This document shows, piece after piece, positions 50,060-62,183 of a stretch of 64,000 bases of DNA (position 1 is its first letter; each line of letters opens with the position of its first letter). The translations under genes and the position numbers were made by a program. The notes under the pieces are model-generated. The model saw only the letters and a program-made list of their open reading frames with translations. It did no database searches and was not told the origin of the DNA. The stretch spans positions 70,246,001-70,310,000 of the forward strand of contig JBITNC010000001.1 in assembly GCA_050084985.1 (NCBI GenBank), written 5' to 3'. The DNA comes from Nageia nagi. Lineage: Eukaryota; Pinophyta.

Positions 50060-50623
50060 TGAAAGGAATAAGCTTAAATGAATAACTCCCTAATTACCTA
50101 AGATCACATAAAGCTCTCTCAAATTCTTTAAGCATTAGGAACACAAACTCAAAGTAGAATTCACAAAAGATGACATCAATATAAAGTGGTTCCTCCAACC
50201 ATGGGAGTACATCCACTAATCTAATATCTTATTCTTATAGAGCACTCTCTTACAATAGCACTTTCTCACGTCTCCTACAACCTATATAAGAGCATCACTT
50301 TGCTACAAAATTGAGTGAGTGATCTCAAGAAGAGGGTCCTCTATTTATAGTCCAAAAACCTCCCTTGGATCACCCTTTCAACCAATGTATAATGTCATGA
50401 CATGCATCACCCTTTTACCCAAGGGGCATGCTCATGATATGGAGTGTAGGACAAGTTACATTATCATATTCACAAATACTTAAAAGGTATCTATGGATAC
50501 TTTAAAGTATTAGTGAATTTGCATTATTATATTCACTAAATACTTAACATATTTAGGGATATCCTTAAGTATTAAGTGAATTAGATGAAGAGACTTTATA
50601 ATAATGCATTATACATTCCAACA
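50060..50623 (-). repeat. 3' LTR of copia-4 (564 bp)
   Basis: On the minus strand it starts TGTTGGAATGTATAATGC after the purine tract at 50624-50634 and ends CCTTTCA. Confidence 0.85.
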
Positions 50624-51439
50624 CTCCCCTTTAATGTAATATTAGGGTAAAGTGAATAAGAGAGAAGAAAGAGAGAATTCTCCTCCATAGAGATACAATC
50701 AAATATGAGAACATATACATCTTTGAGAAATAATCAATATCTTAGATTAATACTTGAGCACTAATTTACCATTCGACAAAATGGCTTATAATACAATCAT
50801 TAACTATAACTAGTTTCATTATACAAATTAGTCATTTGGCAACAAGTTGACATGATGAACCTCCATGAGCATGCCCATTTGAAGTAGTTAACCTACACTC
50901 TCATGAAGAAACTTGCAAGATATAAGCACCTCATAAACAAAATCAATCAGATGCATCATATAAACATTCATGTCAACATAAGATAAATGAATCAATTAGT
51001 GTCATCTATAAACTGATTAATGGTGCATTATAAGTCACCACAAATATGCCAACCTAATACTCATAGTCACTTGTTATATAAAAATATATGTTTATCAACA
51101 TAAAAAATAGACCATAAGCACATATGAGTTCCTCAGATATGGGATAACTCAATAATAACAAAAAGCACATACTAGTTCCTCACATATTGATAATTGAAAC
51201 TATGCTAGCATAAGTCATCATATGCTCAAAAATGTATAACTAGTTCTTCACACAAAGTGAACTAACCATGAAAGTGTAAACAAAAAAATCAACACTATAC
51301 AACAAAAAAATTCTTCTTAGGGATGAAGTTGTCATCGCAAACATGATTTCAACAAGAATTCAACCTTCACCCCCTTGAGGGAAGCTTCACCAACCCAACA
51401 TATTTCCTAAGCTTGTAAAACTAAGCTTCAAAAAGGGGA

Positions 51440-52780
51440 TTGGTGAACAAATCAATGGAGTTTACGACTAATGGACAATATTGTAATTATAGGATGCCAT
51501 CCAAAACCTTTATCTTGATAAAATATGCTTGGATTTTAGCATGTTTTATTCTTTGATGGAAAATAAGGTTCTTTGCAAAAATCATAGCCTACTAATTATC
51601 TAAAGAAAACTATGATGGATGAGCTTGCTCATACCCAACTTCTTTCATAATATACCTCAACCAAATATCTTCCTAGGTCATGATTAACATGACTTGATAT
51701 TTTGCCTATATGGTGGAGAGAGAAATAATAGGCTGCTTCTTGGAAGACTAAGAGATATCACATGAATCAATGCTAAACATATAAGCATAGATTGATTTAC
51801 TATTATCCCTATCTCCCCCATCATCAGAATTTGAGTACCCTGAGAGAACAAATGAAGGCAACTTGAAATACTTGAGAGCAAGATTCTTCATTCCCACAAC
51901 ATACCTCAAGATTTGCTTAACAAAATTGAAGTCCTCAACATACAAGTTTGTCATAAGCCATGTCATAAGATTTATTACAAAGGTAATATCTGGTTTGAAG
52001 ATAGTTAAATAAAGAAGACTATCAATTAGTTTCCTATAAGATGTAGCATCTACCAACTATGAGTTAAAGCTAAGAGTTAGAGTGATTCCAAAAGAGATCA
52101 AGATTGCAACAAGTTTGCACTTCTCCATTCTAAAATTTTGCAATATATCTAAGATATACTTAGATTGACTAAGGTAAGTATAATCCTTATATTGGTATAC
52201 TTGCATGCCAAGGTTGTAGTGCAATAGATAAAGATCAATCATTTCAAATGTTGCCTTAAGTTTGGATATGCACTCTTGGATGATTTCATCATTATTTTCT
52301 ATGATAAAAATATCATCCACATAGAGAAGAATCAAGACCAAATCTTATCCTTGATTGAGCATATATAGATCTCAATCGAAGAAACTTAGCGAACTTAATG
52401 TTTATGAAGTATCTTGAAATATTTTTGTACCAAAAACTAGGTACTTGCTTAAGTCCAAACAAGGACTTCTTTAGCTTGTACATAAGGGATTATTTACCTT
52501 CCACAACAAATCCTTTTAGTTAATTCATGTAGATCTCCACATCTAAGTTACATTGAAAAAAGCATTCTTGACATTAAGTTAAAAAAAATTTATACTTGAG
52601 CTTTTGAAAGAGCAATGATTAACCTAATAGTTGGCATCTTTTCCACTGGAGCAAAGGTTTCTTCGTAATCAACTTTGTATTTCTAAGCAAAACCTTTGGT
52701 TACTAATTTTACCTTATATTTGACCTTGTAAATCCACATATTGCCAATCACATTTCGTTCAAAGGGATAGGGAACTGTAT
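51440..52780 (-). pseudogene. Copia-4 reverse transcriptase C-terminal half and RNase H
   Basis: Minus-strand sequence from 52780 encodes decayed KVKYKVKLVTKGFA and VDYEETFAPV. The catalytic box LLYVDDIFI lies near 52310, and RNase H has GYSNSDDGGDRDNSKSIYAY followed by SLSTIQAKY-like sequence. The order is normal for copia pol. Many stops are present. Confidence 0.82.
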
Positions 52781-54600
52781 TCTTCCAGAATTACACTTCG
52801 AGGATGGGGTAATGCTCTAGCATTCTTTATTATTTCATTATTTTCAATAAATCATTCTTAACTCCTGCTTCCTTATCCCCTTTCACATGTATTTAGCCTC
52901 TTTATAAATATTATCTCAAGTCTAAAGAGTTTCGGGTATTATCAGTATCTGAGAACTGTTTATTTATATGTGAGTCTTATGTATTTTAATTCAAAAGGTG
53001 TAATTGCTATCTAGCAGGTGTTATGGTAAATCCTAGGAATAAACATCAGTTGATTCAACTATCTTTCTAGGAACTCTGTGTATAGAAGAGTCATAGTTTC
53101 TAGATTTTTATCTAACTCACAACTAGGAATAAATGTATCATATCCGGGTAATACTGTAATATATAAGAGAAGTATACGTCTGAGTCAAGTTCGAGAGTTA
53201 GTGTAAATATAAATTAGGTTCATATCTACGTTTCTAGTGAAAGATATTAGAGCCTGCCATTATTTAGAGAGTTTAACCTAACAATCAAAATTTGCAAGAA
53301 ATATTGCAAGAAGATCAATTACACCCTACTAATTTTCATTAGTGACATCACCTTTTTTAAGTGAAATCAACGAGTCCTGGGATGAGCAATAACGAAGCAA
53401 TGTTTCATTCAGTGGGAGATATTTTATAAGAGATCATATAGGACCTATCGATTTTGAGTAATGACATCATAAATTTTAGCTAAAATCAATGGATTTTGGG
53501 ATAAAAAATAAGAAAAATATTACTTAAAGATAATCAAATAAAGCCCATCGATTTCAAATGATGATGTCACACCTTTTGCTTGAAATCCACAAGTATTAAG
53601 ATAATCTTGATCATCATTAGAGCCCGATAAGGAGAGATAGAACCCGCCATATTGAAAGAAGAATGATGGGAAAGAAGTAATGCCTAGGTTCATTTGATCT
53701 TAAGTGTTTGATCCCCAAGTCTCTATTAATGTGTCGACTACAACTCATTTTTACATAATAGTAGCAATTTCTTCTTGGACTTTAATGATATACAATTCAT
53801 TGCCTTTATTATTCCATGTAACCAAAATATAATGCTAATCATTAATAATCTATGGAGAAGTAGATAGTTATCGATAAAGCATAGTGTCAAATCGTACTAA
53901 TCAAGTTACATACAAGTGCATCTTCAATCAGCTATAGAACTAGGAGAAATCAGTCAATGATAAATCAGAAAGATTACAGCTCAATCAGTATAATGGCTCA
54001 AAAATTTCAAATTTCAAAACTATGGTGTTGTTGGTACTTGATTACTATGTAATTTTACATAGTTTGTAATATTAATTATAAATAGTTTTCCTTACTATTT
54101 TCAATCAAGAGGAGTATTTATGTATATTAATGATAGACAACCACTTAGTGGGGATGTACATTTATAAATAGAGAACTGTTATAAGTCCTAAAGGTAAAAC
54201 ATTTTAGCAAATTTGCCCAAGTCTATAAGATGCTTCTGTATATGATAATGCTTTACCCTTTTGAACAAGTGGCTGTCTATTACACTTTATGAATGTTATA
54301 TGAGAGATGTTATCTTAAGTTGTGTCTGTGTATTATTATTGCGACACCCCAAGGGTAAGATAGTTTGTTATTCTTAATCTTGGTTATGGATTATTATTTA
54401 TGCTGTAGTACCAAGGCTACATAGTTTTTATTTACTTTTAGTTTAATGTGTTCATCTCTTTTCTATTACTCTTCACCTTTTATTTATTTCTTATTACTTT
54501 CAACCTTCATAATTTATAAGAACTAACCTACAACTCAGAGATTGAGCAAAAATTAAGATGAGCGCATCCTCACCACTTTCTGCTCTCTCAAGGACCCTAT
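52781..54600. other. Inserted segment splitting copia-4 reverse transcriptase
   Basis: Copia reverse transcriptase stops matching at about 52780 and resumes at about 54600, so roughly 1.8 kb of foreign DNA lies between. It has no coding sequence that I recognise. It contains a three-copy degenerate repeat (53312-53640). It may be a solo LTR or a non-autonomous element; its ends were not defined. Confidence 0.5.
53312..53640. repeat. Three degenerate tandem units of about 110-120 bp
   Basis: Units begin near 53312, 53434 and 53529 with GATCA/GATAATC-like sequence. Each continues through a CTATCGATTTT-like block, a TGACATCA block and an AAATCAA(C/T)G block. The order of blocks is the same in each copy. 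Confidence 0.5.
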
Positions 54601-56290
54601 TGTTGCAAGAAATGTAGAACATGATCAGACCAAACCCTTGAGGTTATATTATATCGATCAACAGGAACTAAGTCCCATGTTTGATTTTTCATTAGAGCCT
54701 CATACTCCACTTTCATGGATTCCATCCAATATTTGTGCTTTGAAACTTCCTTGAATGATGATGGCTCATTCTTGTTATCAATTTTAGAAAATAGGGATTT
54801 GTTTAAGATCATACTTCTTGTTATCCTTTACGTTGGAGAATTTTACTTTTAAGGTGATTTATCTACACTAATATCCAACCAGCTAGGTGCAACAAAAAAG
54901 TTATCAAGATCATTTAGGTCCTCACAGAAAGAAGATTTTTCAAAAAGTTCATTGAGCTTTATATCCCTTGAAATAAACACTGCTCTAGAGGAAGGAGAGT
55001 AATGTAGCCACTATGTTAATTACCATATCCCACAAAGATGCATTTTTTGGATCTCTTATTTAGCTTTTGTATTTTCTCATAAATAATGAAGCCATAAGCC
55101 TCACAACCAAAAACCCTAAGATGAGAGATATTAGGTTTCTTTCCCTTCCATGCCTCATATGAGGTTTTACCTTTAACTTATTTTATAGGAAACTTATCCA
55201 AGGTGTAGATCACAATGCTCATCCCTTCATCCCTTAAGAAACTAGGGAAATTTCCCAACATGCACCTAGCCATTTTTTGAATGGTTCTATTTTTTATTTC
55301 GATAACACTATTTTATTGAGGGGTGTAAGGGATTGTGAATTGCCTTTTAATCTCGTATTTAGCATAAAATTCATTAAGCTCATTTCTATTATATTCACTC
55401 CCATTATCAGACCTCAACATCTTGATTTTGAAGTTAGTTTGATTTTCAACTAAGGCTTTCAAATCTTTGAACCTATAAAAGGTTTAATCCTTGTGCTTAA
55501 GTAGATAACTAAATGTCATCCAAATAAAGTTGTAAATGAAATTTAAGACATAAGATGCTCCTCTAAAAGACTTAATTTGAAACAGACCCATAAATTATGA
55601 ATGAATAAGTTGAAGTCATTATGTTACCCTTGTTGCCTTATCTTTCTCAAAGTTTTCCTATTCATCTTACCTAAGATGCACTTCTCACAAAGACCAATTG
55701 TGGATGATATCAAAGGGAAACCTTCCACAAGTTCTTATTTTTTATGACTTGAATACTTTTGTGATTAAGGTGGCCTAATTGATGGTTCCAAATATTTTTT
55801 TTTAAGAAAATATTCATAGCAAGCCACATCTTTATTGACACTTGATCCATAATATAGAGATCATCTTTCAATGATTTTTTCACCAAAGTGGTAAGTCTCT
55901 TATTAATGCACCAAGAGTGTGAGTTGAACTCGAATGAGTATCCTTTCTTTGCAACTTGAATTATGGAAAGAAGGTTCATATTGAGTTTAGTCATGTAGAG
56001 CACATTTTTAAGAACCTTTTCATGGAACAACACAATTCCAATCCCTTGAACTTCAAGGATTGAATTATCACCTATCACAACTTCATTCTTTCTATAAAAA
56101 TTTTCAAACTTATCATTTTCAAAAAATACATGTGATTCATGCATTCAAAGTCAACATTCCAATCATTAAAAAATGTGTGAGACCTGTAGTAAATACCATA
56201 AATAAAAGTACTTTTATTCTTCTTCTTCTTGCCTTTGAAGTTGTTTGATTTTCCAATTCCTTTACCACCTTATTTTTTCTTTTTCTTATA
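54601..56290 (-). pseudogene. Copia-4 protease, integrase and reverse transcriptase N-terminus
   Basis: The minus-strand frame 56144-55710 reads HVFFENDKFENFYRKNEVVI and, for pre-integrase, NIWNHQLGHLNHKSIQVIKN. Integrase follows in several frames at 55700-55000, with KTSYEAWKGKKPNISHLRVF-like sequence. The start of reverse transcriptase at 54812-54650 reads EPSSFKEVSKHKYWMESMKV and ALMKNQTWDLVP. Confidence 0.82.
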
Positions 56291-58733
56291 ACATACATGT
56301 TTAGTTTGATTTTATATTGAGTTTATTCAAATCAATCATATATACATGTTCAGTTTTAACCAAATATAATCAAGAAAACATGCTTAAATTATTCAACCAA
56401 TTTCACATATGTAAAAGGTTTGCAATCAAATTAAATGACATATCTCATACATCCAATATTTTATCATAACCAAATAACATTATTGTATAAAGGGTAGAGT
56501 TGAGGTTGTTTCTTGTTTTAAAATTAGGCCTTCACGTAGATGTTCGCATGCAAAACTTGGTGATGAAATCCAATCAATGATGGAGCCCCAATCCTACCAA
56601 TCATCAACCACTTCCCTTATGATCAATAATATACTCTCACAAGGATAAGTACTAGTTATTTTTTAAGGGTGTGACGTATGTTGGATCAACCAAATTATTA
56701 TCTTGATTAAGTTTCAAGTTATCCTTTTAGGTTATCAAAATCATCCTTTAATGGACGTGTGAACATGTGGTATCACTACACACATGCATGCCCACCTATA
56801 TGGAGTTATGTTTAGACCAACAAAGGACTTAAGGGTAATTAAGAAGTACGAACTTTGCACCATTTGAATTGATAGACTAAAGGCTCCAATCTGCCTTATC
56901 CTCCCTTTGTGGCTCCCAAAATAAGTCATGTTGTGGAATAAAATATGTGGATGTGTTCATTTTAGTGGTTACACTTTCAATATTTGTAACTTCTATAAAA
57001 AATAAAGCAAAGTTGCATAAAGTGAAGTGCTAAAAAAGATATATCATCCAAAATTGAAACTTAAGAGTTCAATGGATTTTGTTACCAACCCCAAGAGGAC
57101 CTCTTTACAAAAATGCGCAAGTTCATTATTTTTAAGCAACAAATAAAAAACAAGGACTCTTTTCTTAAAAACTTGAACTTAGCAAAAAAAATGCTTCCTT
57201 CCAAAAAAGTACTCAGGTAAAATAAATATCCCTCCCATTGCAATTTTACCTTAGAGAAGGAAACAAAATTATTTTAACACTAAAGAAGGAAAAATAACTT
57301 CCCCTTTAACGCTTAGAAAAAATATTGTCTCCCCTTACTTTTACCATAATTTTTTTTTACTTTAAAAATCCCTTCTCTAAGGATAAAATTTCAACAAAAG
57401 TTTTCTCCCCTAAAAAACTTCACACCTTCATAAGTGGTAAAAAAATACACACCTTTTCCTTAAAAAAATTGAAGAATTTAATTCACTCCTCAAAGTTTTA
57501 AAGGCCTAACTTCCCATTTTTAAGAAAATATTACACATTTCCTTCTTTTAAAAAAAACAAAATAGAGGAAAAAATCTCCCTTAGGGAAAAAATACTCCTT
57601 TTAAAAGTCAAAAAGTTCTGTAGACTCTTTTTACAAAATATATTAAAAACTATTAATATTATTTATCATAGATTTGAAATCGGCATCAAATATTTAATGT
57701 TCTGCAATGTGTTCAATTGAAGCCACACAAATTACAGGTATGCAATTAATGGCAACAACTGCCCAACATCCACTAAGTGTGCATGAAAAGGTGGCGTGTA
57801 ACATGGTTTTAACATCCATTAAGGATCTAAATCCACTACAGGGTTGGCCAGGAGGGAGTAAAGTGATCGCCAGAGGAAGGGCTTCTCGTTAATTAAGCCG
57901 TGCAGGGACGATCCATAATAATTTAGGTACTTCAACTGCCCATATTATGGTAGTCCATTTCTACCTCAGTTAATATTTGATTTTGATTGCAGAGGGTGCA
58001 GGACATGAGGGCGATTGAGTTCGGCCAAGGTCAGGCTGGGGGCATCGGTTATAATGTGGTGGTTAAAGATTTTCTAAAAATAATTCCACTACCTCTTTTT
58101 TTTAAAAATGCATTTATAATATTTTCAACTACTCTTTGATGGAAGACCATAGTTTACAAAGTATTTTGTAACATATAAATTTTATTTTAATTAATGACCT
58201 ATGTTTATTATTTTAACGTATAAAATAAAATATACACTGTTAATTTCCATTGTATAAAAATATATACTTTGCTAATTGCCCCTCTCCATTTAATTTTCTT
58301 TTACATAGTGTAAAATAACAATAACCCCTCATTTTTTAATACACTATGAACAAAAAATATAACAATTTGTAAAAAAATGTACAAATAAATAAATTTTGCA
58401 AAAATTTACCTTCTTATTTTTGCAAATTTATACTTTTATAAATTTCAAAATAGTTGCATAACAATACATTATTGTTATTTTAAAGCAATTTAGAAAAATA
58501 TATATAACTAACAAATAGTATTAGTATAAATAATTACATAATAATAATATATTGTTCTTTATAAGTAAATTTTGCTAAAAAAATGAACACACACATAACC
58601 AAGAGGGTAGGAGGTTATACCTTCACTTGATTTTACCTTTCAAGAATGAAGATGAATCTCCAAATATGGAAGGAGTAAGAATGACCTCCAATATGTTGAG
58701 GAGAAGCCTTTAAGTGTGACTCTAAATACCAAT
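56291..58733 (-). other. Copia-4 leader and decayed gag region; AT-rich
   Basis: No gag could be read. 57100-57640 is a run of short A-tracts and CTTTT/AAAAG blocks that resembles 59690-59970 in the copia-3 leader. 58075-58145 resembles the copia-3 leader at 60740-60770 and 61000-61030 (TTTTCAACTACTCTTTGATGG against TTTTCATCTACTCTTTGATGG). A gene-like fragment lies at 57707-58065. Confidence 0.5.
57707..58065 (+). pseudogene. Unassigned gene-like fragment with a possible intron
   Basis: A plus-strand frame reads MCSIEATQITGMQLMATTAQ and ends LNPLQGWPGGSKVIARGRAS. About 100 bases later, after a TTGATTGCAG acceptor-like site, RVQDMRAIEFGQGQAGGIGY follows. Base composition here is richer in GC than its surroundings. 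It resembles a captured piece of a host gene, but I cannot name the family. Confidence 0.3.
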
Positions 58734-59246
58734 TGAAAGGAATAAGCCTAAATGATTAAATCCCTAATTACCCAAGATCAAATGAAAGCTCTCTCAAATT
58801 CCTTAAGCATTGAGAACACAAACTCAAAGTATCATTCACATAAGATCACACCAATATAAAGTGGTTCTTCCTATCATGAGAGTACATCCACTAATCTAAG
58901 ATCTTATTCTCAAATAACACTCTTCCAACAACACTTCTCTTACAAACTAGACAAGAGTATAACTTTGCTATAAACTTTAGTGAGTGATCTCAAGGAGAGG
59001 GCCCTCCATTTATAGGCCAAAAACATCCCTTGGATCACCCTTTTAACCAATTTACAATGTCATGACATGCATCACTCGTGTACCTAAGGGGCATGCTCAT
59101 GAGATGGAGTGTAGTACAAGTTACATTATCATATTCACAAATTTCATTACAATATTCAACAAATACTTAAAGTATCTAGGGATACCCTTAAGTATTAAGT
59201 GAATTACATGAAAAAACTTTACAATAATGCATTATACATTTCAATA
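58734..59246 (-). repeat. 5' LTR of copia-4 (513 bp)
   Basis: On the minus strand it starts TATTGAAATGTATAATGC and ends CCTTTCA, followed by the primer-binding site. Confidence 0.85.
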
Positions 59247-60549
59247 ATAGTTTTCTTAGTTTAGGGGTTCGTTACGTAACAAGGCTTTAGGAGCTTTATA
59301 ACATGCTTAATGTTAACACAAGCATTAAGAACTTATCTAAAAGCAAGGTTAATTAACACTAACTTGCTTTGGGAAGACTTATTTCTAGTCACAAAAGCAT
59401 TAAGAGTCCACTATATAGGGGGTTTGAAAGTAGAGTATGCAATTTATGATTTCATTCCTTTATCTTGCAAGGATTGACCACTTTAGCATCTTGTCTTCGT
59501 ATTCTCTCTTCTTTGCTTTCTTCCAAAGCTTGTTCTTTTTCCTCTTGATTATCTTCAATCTTATAATACAACCTCTTGTTTTATTGTGCTTTGAAGACAT
59601 CGTAAAGATACTCCTATTTGCATTTTCAAAATAAGATTAGAGCAAGGTGTATGAAAGAACATATCTACACATATTCAAGTAATAATTCTAACAAAGAATA
59701 ATTCCGCCCCCCCTCATTTTTTAAGAAAAAAACACTTAATATCCTTTTGTTTAAAAAAAAAGAAGGTAAAAAAGCTTTCTTAAAAAAAAACATTCAGGAA
59801 GAGAGAAAATTGCCATATTCTTAACATAATAATAATTCCCTTTTATTTACTCAAAATTTTGAGGGAAAGGAAAAAAAATCCCCTTTTTTAATTAATAACT
59901 CCAATTTTTTTTTAAATTAGAGTTTAAAAAAAATAACTCTTTTTTTATTATAGAAGATAACCTTTAATAAGATTTTACTCCACCACCAACCAAGACTGCA
60001 AATATTTAAGACAAATCCATAATTAAGGCAACAAAACCTCTTACTTCTCACCATTGGAGTACAATCCTCATTAAGAAGTGCCATATTTTGAAGATAGGAT
60101 GCAATGGTGGTGGGTAGGAGACATGCAAGGGAGGAAAGGGTGATAATAAAGGAGTGGGGTTATAGCAACGAATAGGGAGGGTCCGCATCATTGGCTGGAG
60201 GTGGGAAACGAGGGGAACATATCAGAGAGTAGAACGGGTGCTAGTAAGAGTCTATTCAAGTCTGTGTGGTAAGGGATAAGCGATGGGGAAGGAATCCAAT
60301 CAGATAGTGTTGGTGGCATGGGGAGGAGGTTGGTTGATGTTTTGAGGTTAAGGGTGGTTCGAGAGTGGTGGGTGGCTGCAAGTAACCCAGGGTGATCAAA
60401 TTCACACCCATCAAGGCATGGGGCCAAGAGCCAAGCAGCATGGTGGTAGGAAATCAGGTCGATGAGGTCAGATTCACACCTAATAGGGCATGGGGTCATG
60501 ATTCGATGACATGGTGATGGGCAAGTGGGTCAATGAGGTCATGTTGGTT

Positions 60550-61040
60550 CAAAGGTTATAGCATTTAAAGGGTGGATGATGATGGATAGTAGCATGGGTT
60601 AGAAGCTACAAAGGTCGAGGGTAGGATATGGCATGCTCTTATAGGGTCGTGCACCTACCAACCCTTAAAAATATTTTAATTCCCCTTTTGTTTTATAATA
60701 TGATACTTTTTGTATATTTAAATATAACAATAATTTAAAACTTGTAACATTTTCATCTACTCTTTGATGGATGGTTTATAACAGCATGGGTTAGAAGCTA
60801 CAAAGTTCATAGCATTTTAAGGGTGGCTGATGGTGGATAGCAGCATGGGTTAGAAGCCGCAAAGGTCGATGGTAGGGTATGGCATGCCCTTACAAGGTCG
60901 TGCACCTGCTAACCCTTAAAATATTTTAATGCCCCTTTTGTTTTATAATATAATACTTTTTGTATATTTAAATATAACAATAATTTAAAACTTGCAACAT
61001 TTTCATCTACTCTTTGATGGATGTTTTATATTTTTATTTC
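60550..61040. repeat. Tandem duplication of about 251 bp in the copia-3 leader
   Basis: The block from ATAGCATTTAAAGGGTGG (60558) to TACTCTTTGATGGATG recurs from 60809 with few differences (AGCATGGGTTAGAAGC, GGTCGTGCACCT, AATATAACAATAATTTAAAA in both). Confidence 0.85.
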
Positions 61041-61202
61041 ACAAAATGAAATGTGCATAATAAAAGGGTATTTGGAAAAAAAAATGCCATTCCTTTTATT
61101 TTAAAGAATAAGGATAATCTAATTAACTATTGCAAAGTAGTATATATATTTTTTACTAATAATATATTGTTATACTAACAATTGTAGAAAATAATTTTTA
61201 TT

Positions 61203-61204
<2 letters not shown>

Positions 61205-61237
<33 letters not shown>
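61205..61237. repeat. (TA)n microsatellite
   Basis: An uninterrupted TA run of about 33 bases in the leader of copia-3. A shorter run lies at 61283-61298. Confidence 0.95.
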
Positions 61238-61238
<1 letters not shown>

Positions 61239-61500
61239 TTAATATTTTCCCCTTTTTGTATATATAAAACAATAACCCCCTTCTATATATATATATAGCA
61301 AAATCAAATTTACAATTTTTTTTAATATTTCTACATTACTAGTAAAAAAATTACAAATTTAAACTAGCTTCACGATAAATACATAGATAAAAATATGTTA
61401 TTGCTACACACACATCAATTTTTTACCAAAAAAATTGCAATTTGTAATTACTTAACAAAGAGTAAAATTTGTTAGTATAATTTTTTTTTATAACAACAAC

Positions 61501-61560
61501 ATATAATTACATATAATCACATATAATTACATACAATTACATATAATTACATATAATCAC
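61501..61560. repeat. 10-bp tandem repeat, six units
   Basis: Six back-to-back units of ATATAATTAC with single-base variants (ATATAATCAC, ATACAATTAC). Confidence 0.95.
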
Positions 61561-61658
61561 AAAGTTAGTATCATGAAATAACAAAATAAAAGGAGAGAGG
61601 TTTTACCTCAAAAATGAAGAAGTAGGATGAACCTCCAAGGATGGCTCTAGATACCAAT

Positions 61659-62183
61659 TGAAAGGAGAAGAACCTCCTACACCCAAGATCAACCTTGAAA
61701 TATTCCTTCCAATCTTCATAATAGAACTCAAAACTTAGGAACACAATCACATTCATACACAAGTGACACAAGCAAGTATAGTGGTTCCTCTCAAAGTGAG
61801 AGTACTCCACTTTGAATCTAGGAATGTATTACTTCTCAAAAATTATAATGCTCTCTCACTCCTATCCTCCTAAAAACTATGAGCATAACCTTGCCTCAAA
61901 CAAATGTATAGAAAGCTTGAGGGAAGCCTCCTATTTATAGCATAAAATCCCTTATTGTCTCACCCTTTTATCAAAGGGGTAACTTAAATATCCGATGGAT
62001 AAGTATTCCTATTTTTAACCAAGGGATAAATTCTCCTACAAGTGGATGAGGGCTACAAAAAATTGCACTTATTTTTATTCCCTAAATACTAAAAGGTATT
62101 TAAAAATACTTTTAAGTATTTATATGAATTAATCTAAATGAGAAATATTTTAGATACCTAATAATGCATTACAAATTCTAACA
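61659..62183 (-). repeat. 5' LTR of copia-3 (525 bp)
   Basis: On the minus strand it starts TGTTAGAATTTGTAATGC and ends CCTTTCA, with the primer site TGGTATCTAGAGCC after it. It resembles the copia-4 LTRs in layout and sequence. Confidence 0.8.

Larger units (their letters stand above)
50060..59246 (-). mobile_element. Copia-4: minus-strand copia element inside the copia-3 leader
   Basis: LTRs at 50060-50623 and 58734-59246 match closely (for example AAGCTCTCTCAAATTC and AATATAAAGTGGTTC). The flanking 5-mers GTAGT and ATAGT are a near-perfect duplication. On the minus strand a purine tract (TTAAAGGGGAG) precedes the left LTR, and a primer site (TGGTATTTAGAGTCAC) follows the right LTR. Protease, integrase, reverse transcriptase and RNase H are present in decayed form. 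Gag is mostly missing. The LTRs and leader resemble those of copia-3, so they are one family. Confidence 0.87.
47231..62183 (-). mobile_element. Copia-3: minus-strand copia element, truncated and split by copia-4
   Basis: The 5' LTR is 61659-62183. A primer site reads TGGTATCTAGAGCC on the minus strand at 61656-61643. A long AT-rich leader runs to 59247 and, after copia-4, from 50059 to 49514. Gag starts at ATG 49513. Protease and part of integrase follow down to about 47233, where a CACTA-like element adjoins. Reverse transcriptase, RNase H and the 3' LTR were not found. Stops and frame changes show it is inactive. Confidence 0.75.

Noticed and set aside
60188-60499. A 103-residue minus-strand frame in the copia-3 leader
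   Set aside because: Composition is simple (Pro, Leu, Ser, His), no family match, and the region is repetitive leader sequence.
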